The notes beneath the pieces are model-generated. The model was not told where the DNA came from, did not search any database, and saw only the letters and a list, made by a program, of their open reading frames with translations. Shown here in pieces: positions 41,131 through 49,030 of a DNA stretch of 64,000 bases. This DNA comes from Pontibacter flavimaris (GTDB lineage Bacteria; Bacteroidota; Bacteroidia; Cytophagales; Hymenobacteraceae): contig NZ_LVWA01000010.1 in assembly GCF_001907195.1 (NCBI RefSeq), positions 371,085 to 435,084 on the forward strand, given 5' to 3'. Both the position numbers and the translations under genes were made by a program. Position 1 is the first letter of the stretch; each line of letters begins with the position of its first letter.

Positions 41131-41496
41131 ATGATGGAGAAGAAAGAGAATGTAATACAGGGCAAAACTTTTGACTTTGCGGTGCAGGTGGTACTCCTGT
41201 GCAGGAGGTTGACTGAAGAGAAAAGAGAATTCATACTTTCTAAGCAGCTCTTACGCAGCGGAACTTCTATCGGCGCGAATGTGGAGGAGGCAATTGCTGG
41301 TATTTCAAAAGCAGACTTTTCAGCTAAAATCAGTATAGCTTATAAAGAGGCACAGGAAACCAGCTACTGGCTACGTTTATTGTACGCCACAGCCTATCTT
41401 GATCGTGCTACATTTGAAACCATGCATGCCTCCTATGTTGAAATAAGCAAGATTCTGTTCTCTATCTTGAAATCCTCTGGCAGAATAAAGCCCTAA
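41131..41496 (+). CDS. Four helix bundle (S23-like) protein
   Basis: The 121-residue protein is a member of the four-helix-bundle family first seen as 23S rRNA intervening-sequence proteins and found stand-alone in many Bacteroidota. Characteristic segments are VIQGKTFDFAVQVVLLCRRL, LRSGTSIGANVEEAIAGISK, DFSAKISIAYKEAQETSYWL and YATAYLDRATFETMH. No reaction is known. It has less GC-rich codon use than its neighbours (many AAA, GAA, TAT, ATA), lies between inverted AT-rich repeats, and is separated from its neighbours by more than 80 bases, so it may have been inserted. Confidence 0.85.
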   Translation: MMEKKENVIQGKTFDFAVQVVLLCRRLTEEKREFILSKQLLRSGTSIGANVEEAIAGISKADFSAKISIAYKEAQETSYWLRLLYATAYLDRATFETMHASYVEISKILFSILKSSGRIKP

Positions 41497-41514
41497 GTAT
41501 GATGTTATACTTAC

Positions 41515-41577
41515 CACTTTAATTAATTGATGATGGAATTATCATTACTCATTAATCATTAATAATTACAAATTACT
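41515..41577. repeat. AT-rich tract downstream of the four-helix-bundle gene
   Basis: Runs of TTAATTAATTGATGATGG and TCATTAATCATTAATAATTA lie here, the partner of 40970-41130. The next gene starts with TTG at its end. Confidence 0.55.
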
Positions 41578-42426
41578 TTGACAAAAGGAGAAATTAAGGC
41601 GCTGATCTCGCTGCTGGATGACAGTGATTATGAGGTGGCGTCGTATGTGGAGAAGCAGATTGCTTATTTAGGCGAGGGAATCATCCCGTTTCTGGAGGAA
41701 GAGTGGGAGGAGACCCTGAACACGGACCTGCAGAAGAAGATCGAGGACCTGATACACAACCTGCAGTTCGATGGGCTGACCAAGCGCCTGCTGGACTGGA
41801 AGCACAAAGGGGCCGAGAACCTGCTGGAGGGCATGTTCCTAGTAAACTCATACTTGTACCCGGACGTGGATTTCGCCAGCATCAACAAAACCATAGACCA
41901 GTTATACTTCGATGCCTGGACGCACATGAAGGACGAGATGCACCCCTACGACCAGGTGAAGTCGCTCAATAACGTGCTGTTCCGCGAGAAGCGCTTCTCG
42001 GCCAATACCAAGAACTTCCACTCGCCGGCCAACTCCATGCTGCACCTGGTGCTGGAGACCAAGCGCGGCAACCCGCTTACGCTCTGTGTGATCTACATGA
42101 CGCTGGCGCAGCGCCTGAACATGCCGGTGTATGGCGTGAACCTGCCCAACCTGTTTATACTTACCTACAAGCTGGGCGACCTGCAGTTTTACATCAACGT
42201 GTACAACAAGGGGCTTATACTTTCCAAGGCCGACATCGACAACTACATTCTGCAGCTGAACCTGAACCCGGTGGATATTTTCTACGAGCCATGCGCCAAC
42301 CTCGACATCATAAAGCGGGCGCTGCGCAACCTGGCTTTCTCGTTCGAGAAGATGGATGACCCGGAGAAAGCCACCGAGGTGAACAAGCTGCTGGATGCTG
42401 TTTCGGAGGATGATGCCGGGGTATAG
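41578..42426 (+). CDS. SirB1-like transglutaminase-fold protein
   Basis: The 282-residue protein belongs to the SirB1/YchA-type transglutaminase-like family. It is read from a TTG start at 41578. Characteristic features are the ALNNVLF-type segment KSLNNVLFREKRFSANTKNF, the GNPLTLCVIYMTLAQRLNMP motif, the VNLPNLFILTYK strand and the ending LDIIKRALRNLAFSFEKM. An N-terminal HEAT-like stretch (ISLLDDSDYEVASYVEKQIA) precedes these. The family is widely conserved but its reaction is unknown, and the classic Cys-His-Asp triad is not evident. Confidence 0.85.
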   Translation: MTKGEIKALISLLDDSDYEVASYVEKQIAYLGEGIIPFLEEEWEETLNTDLQKKIEDLIHNLQFDGLTKRLLDWKHKGAENLLEGMFLVNSYLYPDVDFASINKTIDQLYFDAWTHMKDEMHPYDQVKSLNNVLFREKRFSANTKNFHSPANSMLHLVLETKRGNPLTLCVIYMTLAQRLNMPVYGVNLPNLFILTYKLGDLQFYINVYNKGLILSKADIDNYILQLNLNPVDIFYEPCANLDIIKRALRNLAFSFEKMDDPEKATEVNKLLDAVSEDDAGV

Positions 42427-42522
42427 AAAGCCATCGGTTATACTTTAAACGATGCCCGGCAAAGTATAAAGTATGGATAACCCCGGGCGTGGAAACATCA
42501 AAACCAAAGTATAACGAAGGAT

Positions 42523-43155
42523 ATGGCGGAGTTTTGGGAAACCAGTTTTGTGGAGAAGCAAACCATGTGGGGGTTCGAGCCTTCTGAGTCCGCGGTGGTG
42601 GCAAACGACCTTTTCAAGGAAAAGCAGCTCAGGAATATACTCATCCCTGGGATTGGCTATGGCAGAAATGCGCAGCTGTTCCATCAGAACGGGATGCAGG
42701 TGACCGGCATCGAGATCTCCAAAACAGCGATCGGTCTGGCAAAATCCCACTACGGGGAAAGTATAAAAATCCACCACGGGTCCGTAACCGACATGCCCTA
42801 CGACGAGGTGCTGTATGATGGCATCCTCTGCTATGCCCTTATCCATCTGCTGAACCAAAGCGAGCGAAGCAAGCTGCTTAGCGACTGCTACAGGCAGTTG
42901 CGGCCAGGCGGCTATATGGTTTTCACGGCAGTCTCCACCGCCTCGCCAAACTATGGCGCGGGCAGGCAGCTGAGCGAAAACCGTTTCGAGATAATGGAAG
43001 GCGTCAGGATGTACTTTTATGATGCGGACGCGGTAAAGCGGGAGTTCGGGAAGTATGGCTTGGCTGCGTTCTCAGAAATTGAGGAGCCCATGAAAAACAT
43101 GCCCGGCAGGCCAGCGCTCAAATTCTTTCTGGTTACATGCCGCAAGGAAGTATAA
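42523..43155 (+). CDS. Class I SAM-dependent methyltransferase (TPMT-like)
   Basis: This 210-residue methyltransferase has motif I ILIPGIGYGRNAQLFHQNG, an acidic post-I GIEISKTAIGLAKS and motif IV LYDGILCYALIHLL. It ends with motif VI-like PGGYMVFTAVST and FFLVTC. The opening FWETSFVEKQTMWGFEPSESA resembles thiopurine S-methyltransferase/tellurite-resistance-type enzymes that detoxify small nucleophiles. The substrate is unknown. It is monocistronic and convergent with the redoxin gene. Confidence 0.88.
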   Translation: MAEFWETSFVEKQTMWGFEPSESAVVANDLFKEKQLRNILIPGIGYGRNAQLFHQNGMQVTGIEISKTAIGLAKSHYGESIKIHHGSVTDMPYDEVLYDGILCYALIHLLNQSERSKLLSDCYRQLRPGGYMVFTAVSTASPNYGAGRQLSENRFEIMEGVRMYFYDADAVKREFGKYGLAAFSEIEEPMKNMPGRPALKFFLVTCRKEV

Positions 43156-43182
43156 CCAAGCCAATCATACGTTGATCGCTAA

Positions 43183-43229
43183 AAAGCACGAAGGCCGCTC
43201 CCATACTTTAGGAGCGGCCTTCGTGCTTT
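43183..43229. terminator. Bidirectional terminator, 19-bp stem
   Basis: A perfect 19-bp stem (43183-43201 with 43211-43229) flanked by A and T runs lies between convergent genes. The loop CATACTTTA contains the abundant word. Confidence 0.93.
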
Positions 43230-43245
43230 ATGCGTTTGCTATACG

Positions 43246-43827
43246 TTAGTACTTTTTGATCAGACAGCCGGTGGCGCGCTTGTCGCCGGCAGAAACGGGG
43301 CGGTTGGCCAGGATCTCATCCATCACGCTGCGGAGGTAGAAATTCTTCACGCCGCTCTCCATCTGGGGATTATCGTCAATCGCACCTTTATACTTGAGCG
43401 TGAACTCGCCGTCCGTGTTGTGCAGCACAAACACCTCCGGCGTTTTGGTGGCCCCGAACTGGCGGCTTACCTTCTGGCCCTCGTCGGCCAGGTAGGGGCT
43501 ATAGCTTCTGCTGGCCATCTCCTGCAGGGTTTCGCCCGCATCGCCGGCGCCGGGGTTGATGAATACGAATTGCACTCCCTTGGCGCTATAGTTGCTGGCC
43601 AGGGTTACCAGGCGGTTCTCGTACAACTTAGCGTAAGGGCACTGGTTGTTGGTGAACACCAGCACCACCGTTTTGGCATCGGCCAGATTGCTCAGCGACA
43701 CGCTCTGGTTGTCGGTGCCCTGCAGCGTGAAGTCAGCCACTTTATCACCCACCTTGTATCCCCCGGACTGGGCAAAAACGCCAGCCGAAAGCAGCAGGAA
43801 TGCGAGTAAAGGGAATACCTGTTTCAT
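43246..43827 (-). CDS. Exported redoxin-family protein (AhpC/TSA-like)
   Basis: The 193-residue protein has a signal peptide (MKQVFPLLAFLLLSAGVFAQ) and a peroxiredoxin/thioredoxin fold. The active-site region is VVLVFTNNQCPYAKLYENRL with a single Cys followed by Pro-Tyr, and a fold-defining KTPEVFVL cis-Pro segment. A second Cys near the end (ATGCLIKKY) is distant. A periplasmic thiol peroxidase or thiol-disulphide role is likely, but the partner is unknown. It lies 12 bases downstream of the PPTase gene on the same strand. Confidence 0.85.
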   Translation of the reverse strand: MKQVFPLLAFLLLSAGVFAQSGGYKVGDKVADFTLQGTDNQSVSLSNLADAKTVVLVFTNNQCPYAKLYENRLVTLASNYSAKGVQFVFINPGAGDAGETLQEMASRSYSPYLADEGQKVSRQFGATKTPEVFVLHNTDGEFTLKYKGAIDDNPQMESGVKNFYLRSVMDEILANRPVSAGDKRATGCLIKKY

Positions 43828-43839
43828 GTCTATCTGTGT

Positions 43840-44496
43840 TTAGTCTATGGGATCGGGTTGCTTGTCCAGGCAGTAGGTGAGGATATGGTTCTGCACCACC
43901 TCGAAGCTAATACGGTACAATTTAGAAAAATTTTCAGTATTCACACGGCCTTGCAGCATATTTGGGTCATCGGTAGGCGCTATCGCCAGATTCTCCTTTA
44001 GTATCAGTTGCTTGCGGCTGTAAAGTTTGTACAGTGTCTCCTTGGCGCTCCAGTACAGGCAGGTGTTTTGCTCGTTGGCCAGCGTGTGGCTTTTCTCGTT
44101 ATCGGTCAAAAACTTATCCTGCACGCGCAGCGCCTTTGGCGATACCAGTTCAATATCTATGCCAACCTCGTGCGCATCAGAAAGTATAACGGCGGCCAGC
44201 TGCGGCGAGTGCGAGATGGACACATGGAAGCGGGAGTCGGGGAAGTAGGGCTTGCCGAACTGGTCGCGCAGCAGCTGCAGGGGGCGCGTGGTAAACTCCT
44301 GCAACAGCCTGTACACCAGCACCCGGCTGGCCAGCCACTCCTGCTGCCGCCTGGGGTGTACCTGCTCCAGTCCCTCTTCCACAGCCACGTAGGCAGGCAG
44401 CGCCGCCCGCAGCTCCTCCACCGGCTCGGTCAGTTCCCAAAGGCCCAGCTTGGTGTGCGCGTCCAGTTGTTTGGTGTATAGCAGCGGCATAAGCAA
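43840..44496 (-). CDS. 4'-phosphopantetheinyl transferase superfamily protein
   Basis: PPTases attach the phosphopantetheine arm of CoA to carrier proteins. The 218-residue protein has the family motifs: VGIDIELVSPKAL (Mg-binding Asp/Glu), the WSAKETLYKLYSRK helix, and HVSISHSPQLAAVIL in the N-terminal half. The length and layout fit the Sfp-like type that modifies secondary-metabolism or fatty-acid carrier proteins. No carrier-protein gene is nearby. It forms a two-gene operon with the redoxin gene. Confidence 0.93.
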   Translation of the reverse strand: MLMPLLYTKQLDAHTKLGLWELTEPVEELRAALPAYVAVEEGLEQVHPRRQQEWLASRVLVYRLLQEFTTRPLQLLRDQFGKPYFPDSRFHVSISHSPQLAAVILSDAHEVGIDIELVSPKALRVQDKFLTDNEKSHTLANEQNTCLYWSAKETLYKLYSRKQLILKENLAIAPTDDPNMLQGRVNTENFSKLYRISFEVVQNHILTYCLDKQPDPID

Positions 44497-44595
44497 TAAA
44501 GTATGATTCCAGCGTTTTTAAAGTATGGCACGGCTGATTAGCTGTATTTGTTGTAAATTTAGGCTAAAATTACAGAACACCCCAGAATAGGCGTC

Positions 44596-45516
44596 ATGGC
44601 AAGCAAAGTACAGGTGGAGAAGGTGGCAACCCTGACCGGGCACCGCGACAGTGTGTATACGTTGGTGCAGGCAGCGGAGGAGCATCGCTTCTTCTCGGCG
44701 GCCGGCGACGGGATGGTGGTGGCCTGGAACATGCAGGCGCCCGATACCGGCGACCTGGTGGCGCGGGTAAACGCCTCGGTGTACGCGCTGTGCTACCTGC
44801 CGGAGCGCCACCTGCTGCTCATCGGGCAGAACCGCGAGGGCGTGCAGGTGATCGACCTGGAGAGCAAGCAGATCCTCAAGTCAGTGCCGCTGCCCAAGGT
44901 GCCCATTTTCGACATGCTTTATACTTCGGAGGAGGGGAAGGTATTTGTAAGTATGGGCAGCGGGGGCGTGGCGGTGCTGGATGCGGAGACCTTCGAGCTG
45001 CAAACCATTATCCGGAAAGCCGACAAAAGTGCGCGCAGCCTGGCCTATAACAAGTATAGCCGCGAGCTGGCCGTGGGCTACAGCGACCATAAGATCCGTG
45101 TGTTCGACGCCGGAAGTATGGAACTAAAGTATGAGCTTACCTCACACACCAACTCCGTGTTCACGGTGGCCTTCTCGCCGGATGGCAAGCTGCTTTTGAG
45201 CGGCGGCCGCGATGCCCACCTGCGGGTATGGGACGTGGAGCAAAAGTATACCGAGCGCGGATACTTGATCGCCCACATGTACACCATCAACCACATTACC
45301 TACAGCCCGGACGGCGCATATTTTGCCACCTGCAGCATGGATAAATCCATAAAGCTGTGGGACGCGCAGACCTTTAAGTTGCTGAAAGTGATTGATAAAG
45401 TGCGGAATGCGAGCCACGGTACCTCGGTAAATAAATTATTTTGGTCGGCTCACCAGAATCAGTTAGTTTCGTGTAGCGATGACCGCACCATTTCGGTTTG
45501 GGATATAAATTTTTGA
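44596..45516 (+). CDS. WD40 repeat protein
   Basis: The 306-residue protein is composed of about seven WD40-type blades, best seen in ELTSHTNSVFTVAFSPDGKL, LLSGGRDAHLRVWDVEQKY, HITYSPDGAYFATCSMDKSI and QLVSCSDDRTISVWDINF. It starts with KVATLTGHRDSVYTLVQAAE. No signal peptide is present, so it is a cytoplasmic scaffold. It lies three bases upstream of divIVA and in an operon with folB, an unusual link between a propeller scaffold and a cell-pole protein. Confidence 0.93.
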   Translation: MASKVQVEKVATLTGHRDSVYTLVQAAEEHRFFSAAGDGMVVAWNMQAPDTGDLVARVNASVYALCYLPERHLLLIGQNREGVQVIDLESKQILKSVPLPKVPIFDMLYTSEEGKVFVSMGSGGVAVLDAETFELQTIIRKADKSARSLAYNKYSRELAVGYSDHKIRVFDAGSMELKYELTSHTNSVFTVAFSPDGKLLLSGGRDAHLRVWDVEQKYTERGYLIAHMYTINHITYSPDGAYFATCSMDKSIKLWDAQTFKLLKVIDKVRNASHGTSVNKLFWSAHQNQLVSCSDDRTISVWDINF

Positions 45517-45519
45517 GTT

Positions 45520-46503
45520 ATGAAGATTACACCGTTAGAGATCAGGCAAAAAACGTTTGAAAAGGCATTCAGAGGACTAGACAAGGATGAGGTAAATGCG
45601 TTTTTGCTGACGCTCTCGCAGCAGTGGGAAAAGCTGCAGGATGAGAACAAGGACCTGCGCATGAAGCTGGACGCGTCGCACCGCGAGACACAGAAGCTGC
45701 GCGAGGTGGAGTCATCGCTCTACAAAACCCTGAAAACCGCCGAGGATACCGGAAACAGCATACTGGAGCAGGCCAAGCGATCGGCTGAGCTGCAGGCCCG
45801 CGAGTCGGACCTGAAGACCGACGAGATGATGAGCCGCGCCCGCAACGAGGCCCGCCAGATGCTGGAGGAGGCTCAGCGCCAGTCGGAGCGGGTGATCGCC
45901 GAGATGCAGCAGCACGTCAAGTCGCTCGATCAGGAGTGCCGCCAGATGGAGAACTACCTCGACCACTTGGTGCGCGACCTGCGCAACCTGGCCAGCGAGA
46001 CCCTGGAGAACGCCGAAAAGGCCAAGGCAAAACCTAAAGCCGGCACACACAGTATTCTTTCAAAGGCAGCCAACACCGAGGTGAGCGCTTCGGAGTTGCT
46101 CAGAAACTTGAAAGACATGGAAAAGACAACAGATAACACGACATACCAGTTGCCGCAATCTACGGCATCCAACGCACCTATAGTGGTAGCTAGCGGCGCA
46201 GATACCTATAACAGCATCGGAGACCCTGCGCCGGACGTAACGCAGCCGCAGCCAGAAGTACCAAACCCAACTACACCAGTGCCGAACGTGCCGTCGCCGG
46301 AGGTGCCGCAGCCAGCGCCAGATTACCCGGGCCGCGTGCCCGCCCCGGATATTGAGCAGCCGGTGCCGGAGATCCAGCCCGTGCAGCCAGACCAGCCGGA
46401 GATTCAGCCGCCCATGACGGAGCCATCGCGCAACACGTTTGCTGCCAATGGCGCTGCTGTGAAGCAGGCCTCAGGAGGTTCTTTCTTCGACGAGATAGGC
46501 TAG
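45520..46503 (+). CDS. DivIVA-domain protein with Pro-rich C-terminal tail
   Basis: DivIVA/GpsB-type proteins bind curved membrane at septa and poles. The N-terminal domain (MKITPLEIRQKTFEKAFRGL, DKDEVNAFLLTLSQQWEKL) is followed by a long coiled coil (about residues 30-160). The last ~130 residues form a disordered tail with many Pro-Glu/Pro-x repeats (PQPEVPNPTTPVPNVPSPEV and similar), ending FFDEIG. Classic DivIVA has no such tail. It sits between the WD40 gene (3 bases) and folB (7 bases), so these are co-transcribed. Confidence 0.93.
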   Translation: MKITPLEIRQKTFEKAFRGLDKDEVNAFLLTLSQQWEKLQDENKDLRMKLDASHRETQKLREVESSLYKTLKTAEDTGNSILEQAKRSAELQARESDLKTDEMMSRARNEARQMLEEAQRQSERVIAEMQQHVKSLDQECRQMENYLDHLVRDLRNLASETLENAEKAKAKPKAGTHSILSKAANTEVSASELLRNLKDMEKTTDNTTYQLPQSTASNAPIVVASGADTYNSIGDPAPDVTQPQPEVPNPTTPVPNVPSPEVPQPAPDYPGRVPAPDIEQPVPEIQPVQPDQPEIQPPMTEPSRNTFAANGAAVKQASGGSFFDEIG

Positions 46504-46510
46504 GCAGCGG

Positions 46511-46867
46511 ATGGGGCAGATTGCACTGGAGGGAATGGAGTTCTTCGCCTTCCATGGGTTTTACGACGAGGAGCAGAAGATCGGCAACAAGTATGGCATC
46601 GACCTGATCATCAACACCGACCTGCGCCGCGCCGCCGAATCGGACAACCTGGGGGAAACGGTGAACTATGAGGTGCTGTACGCGCTGGTGCTGGAGGAGA
46701 TGAAGACCCCGGCCCGCCTGTTGGAGCACCTTGGCCACCGCATCATCGACAAAGTATACGAGCGGTTCCCGTTTGTGCAGTCGGTGAAGGTGAACGTGTA
46801 CAAGTTTAACCCTCCGCTCGGCGGCATCTGCAAATGGGCCAAGGTTTGCCTGGAAGAGGCCAGATAG
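46511..46867 (+). CDS. folB: Dihydroneopterin aldolase
   Basis: FolB turns dihydroneopterin into 6-hydroxymethyl-dihydropterin in folate synthesis. The 118 residues carry the family motifs: LEGMEFFAFHGFYDEEQKIG at the start (GxxGxxxxE style active site), NYEVLYALVLEEMKTPARLL and the C-terminal VNVYKFNPPLGGI with conserved Lys/Pro. It is the third gene after WD40 and divIVA. The folE gene of the same pathway lies elsewhere in the window (26.4 kb). Confidence 0.95.
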   Translation: MGQIALEGMEFFAFHGFYDEEQKIGNKYGIDLIINTDLRRAAESDNLGETVNYEVLYALVLEEMKTPARLLEHLGHRIIDKVYERFPFVQSVKVNVYKFNPPLGGICKWAKVCLEEAR

Positions 46868-46889
46868 AAGATTTACTTATTGATTAGAG

Positions 46890-46928
46890 AGCAGCTGGTT
46901 CAGAAATGGGCTGGCTGCTTTCGTTTTT
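46890..46928 (+). terminator. Probable terminator of the WD40-divIVA-folB operon
   Basis: AGCAGCTGGTTCA (46890-46902) can pair fully, with four G-U pairs, to TGGGCTGGCTGCT (46907-46919) around a GAAA loop, and a T-rich TTCGTTTTTG follows. Confidence 0.65.
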
Positions 46929-47003
46929 GCAGGAGTTTATACTTTCGAGCTGCTGTTTGCGATTTATGCTTCTGCGATACTTGTCAGTTGCTGTTTCTCT
47001 TCT

Positions 47004-47115
47004 GGCGCAAGCGTCCGCTTGTGCCTTTCATACTTTACTCATTATTTGGCTATACTTCCGCTGGCGCGGGTTTGCAGCCCGTGTCTTTGGTTTCGTTGGG
47101 TTTTCAACCCGACTG
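47004..47115. repeat. Cluster of REP-like hairpins
   Basis: CAAGCG/CGCTTG (47008-47021) with GGCGC and GTGCC flanks as at 19106, then CGGGT/GCCCG (47067-47081) and GGGTT/AACCC (47098-47110). They are separated by TATACTT-rich spacers. The open frames at 46880-47225 merely translate this region. Confidence 0.65.
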
Positions 47116-47157
47116 GCTCGAAGCGCCTTACTTTTATACTTGCTGGTTATTTTTTCC

Positions 47158-47390
47158 AAGCCGCTGCTTCCTTCCAATTGATACAAGCTATACTTTCTAG
47201 CATCCGCTGACCCTGTAGTTCCCACAAACCTACCGTTTCATTTCATACTTTGGTGCTCTCAAGCCCGAGAGGGCTCGTCTTCGGGCATCGCGCTGGGAGC
47301 TTTTCCTTTGCTCCTGCGTCGCAATGCCCTCCGGGCACCAGAAAAACTCGCATAGGCGCTCAACCCAAGGACTGGGTTCAGTTCGATAGC
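47158..47390. repeat. Dispersed intergenic repeat, copy C
   Basis: It is near-identical to copy B at 19290-19530 in several blocks: AGTTCCCACAAACCTAC, CCCGAGAGGGCTCG, GCATCGCGCTGGGAGCTTTTCCT and AAAACTCGCATAGGCGCTCA. A reverse-oriented shorter relative is at 3472-3545. No gene is seen between 46868 and 47895. Confidence 0.75.
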
Positions 47391-47412
47391 TAGGTCTGAC
47401 GGAGCCAGAACA

Positions 47413-47870
47413 GAGCTCCCCTCCTTGGATAAGGAGGGGTAGGGGTGGTTGGATTCGGTACTGCAGAGGCAAAGCCTAGGAACAGGTTCGATAGCCGCCT
47501 TTTTTGTCATCTCGACCTACGGGAGAGATCTCTTGAGAATTCCAGATAAATCTCTCGCCCTGCTCGAGATGACAGGGAAAGGATCAAGTATAGATTCCCC
47601 ACCCCAGCCCCGCCGAGGAGGGGAATCTATACTTTGTAGGGACAGGTCGCGACCTGCCCGCACTGTATCAGCAGCTATGAAATCTATACTTTGGTATGAG
47701 TAAAAGCGGATTCCCCTCCTTGGACTATCGAGAACGCGAGTTCGAAGGTAGCGAGCGTAGCTCTGAGGGGTAGGGGTGGTTGGAACAAGTGCTGCAGAAG
47801 CTCCATCTCCTGTTCTTAAGGGAGGGCTGGGGAGGAGTGAAACCTCCCCTCTTGGGTGCAGGGGAGACAG
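47413..47870. repeat. G-rich palindrome fragments and a copy of the 76-bp element
   Basis: TGTCATCTCGA (47505-47515) with TCGAGATGACA (47564-47574), enclosing GAGAGAT/ATCTCTC, is a diverged copy of the 3286-3361 element. Around it lie several GGAGGGGTAGGGGTGG-type blocks (47425-47450, 47600-47625, 47740-47790, 47820-47840), related to the arms at 22120 and 28419. Non-coding. Confidence 0.65.
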
Positions 47871-47895
47871 AGTAGTTGATCCTGAAACTCAAACT

Positions 47896-48876
47896 TTATA
47901 CTAATTTCAACAACTCCGCTGCAGCGGCAAAGGCAGATTTCTGGCCGTTCTTCACCTGTTGGGCTATATCGGGCAGTTGCTGCTTTACCTGCTCCTGCGC
48001 AAAAAAACTATCCTCCAGTCCCTGGCGTATGGCCTCGTACATCCACTGCAGGTTCTGGTCGTGGCGCTTTTTCTCGAAGAAGCCGTTGCCTTTGGTGAGT
48101 TTCAGGTAATCACTAATCGTTTGCCAGATCGTGTCGAGGCCGGTATTCTCCAAGGCCGAGCAGGTACTTACTTTGGGCGACCAACCCGAGGCACCCAACG
48201 GATAGAGGTGCAAAGCGCTCTGGTACTCGGCGCGGGCGCCCTTTGCTTTGGCAACATTCTCGCCGTCGGCTTTGGTGATGGCAATGGCGTCGGCCATCTC
48301 CATGATGCCGCGCTTGATGCCCTGCAACTCGTCGCCGGCACCGGCCAGCATCAGCAGCAGGAAAAAGTCTACCATGGCGTGTACCGCCGTTTCAGATTGG
48401 CCCACGCCCACGGTCTCCACAAAAATAGCGTCGAAGCCTGCCGCCTCGCAAAGTATAATGCTCTCGCGGGTGCTGCGGCTCACTCCTCCCAACGACTTTC
48501 CCGCCGGGGAAGGACGAATAAAGGCCTGTGGGTTTGTAGCAAGCGAGTCCATGCGGGTTTTATCCCCGAGGATGCTGCCGCCCGAGCGCTGGCTGGTGGG
48601 ATCGATGGCTAGCACGGCGAGTTTCCTGCCCTGCTCCTTGATCAGGTAATTGCCAAAAGCCTCAATAAAGGTGCTCTTGCCCACGCCCGGCACGCCGGTT
48701 ATGCCAATGCGGATGGAGTTGCCGGCATGCGGCAGCACCTGGCTGACCACCTCCTGCGCCAGTTCCAGGTCAGAGGGCAGGCGGCTCTCCACCAGCGTAA
48801 TGGCACGGCTCAGCATCACGCGGTCGCCAGCTAAAATGCCTTCAACATACTTCTCGGGGCTAAATCGTTTGGCCAA
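47896..48876 (-). CDS. meaB: Methylmalonyl-CoA mutase-associated GTPase MeaB
   Basis: MeaB (ArgK family) is a G3E-type GTPase that protects and reloads adenosylcobalamin in methylmalonyl-CoA mutase. The 326-residue protein has a Walker A GITGVPGVGKSTFIEAFGNY, the switch and base regions LAIDPTSQRSGGSILGDKTR, AIAITKADGENV and FVETVGVGQSETAV. The mutase genes (53.7-57.8 kb) and a carboxylase beta subunit (39.3 kb) are in the same window but not in one operon. An exact -7 element precedes it. Confidence 0.96.
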   Translation of the reverse strand: MAKRFSPEKYVEGILAGDRVMLSRAITLVESRLPSDLELAQEVVSQVLPHAGNSIRIGITGVPGVGKSTFIEAFGNYLIKEQGRKLAVLAIDPTSQRSGGSILGDKTRMDSLATNPQAFIRPSPAGKSLGGVSRSTRESIILCEAAGFDAIFVETVGVGQSETAVHAMVDFFLLLMLAGAGDELQGIKRGIMEMADAIAITKADGENVAKAKGARAEYQSALHLYPLGASGWSPKVSTCSALENTGLDTIWQTISDYLKLTKGNGFFEKKRHDQNLQWMYEAIRQGLEDSFFAQEQVKQQLPDIAQQVKNGQKSAFAAAAELLKLV

Positions 48877-48912
48877 GGCGGTGGGGTTTGGTTAGCGGAT
48901 CTTACTCTTTTA

Positions 48913-48920
48913 CAAAAATA
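48913..48920 (-). promoter_or_regulatory. Bacteroidota -7 element for meaB
   Basis: Minus-strand TATTTTTG matches TAnnTTTG exactly, 36 bases upstream of the meaB ATG. No -33 TTG is visible. Confidence 0.5.
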
Positions 48921-48969
48921 AGATTTATAGGTTGCTGCGCCATCCAAAGTATAAAACATCCGGCAAAGT

Positions 48970-49008
48970 ATAAAAAATAAGGCCGGCCCCGGAACAGGAG
49001 CCAGCCCT
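48970..49008 (-). terminator. Terminator of the beta-propeller gene
   Basis: GGCCGGCCCC (48981-48990) pairs with GGAGCCAGCC (48997-49006), including two G-U pairs on the RNA strand. A TTATTTTTTAT tail follows on the minus strand. Confidence 0.75.
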
Positions 49009-49030
49009 ACTTATACTTGTAGTTTATACT

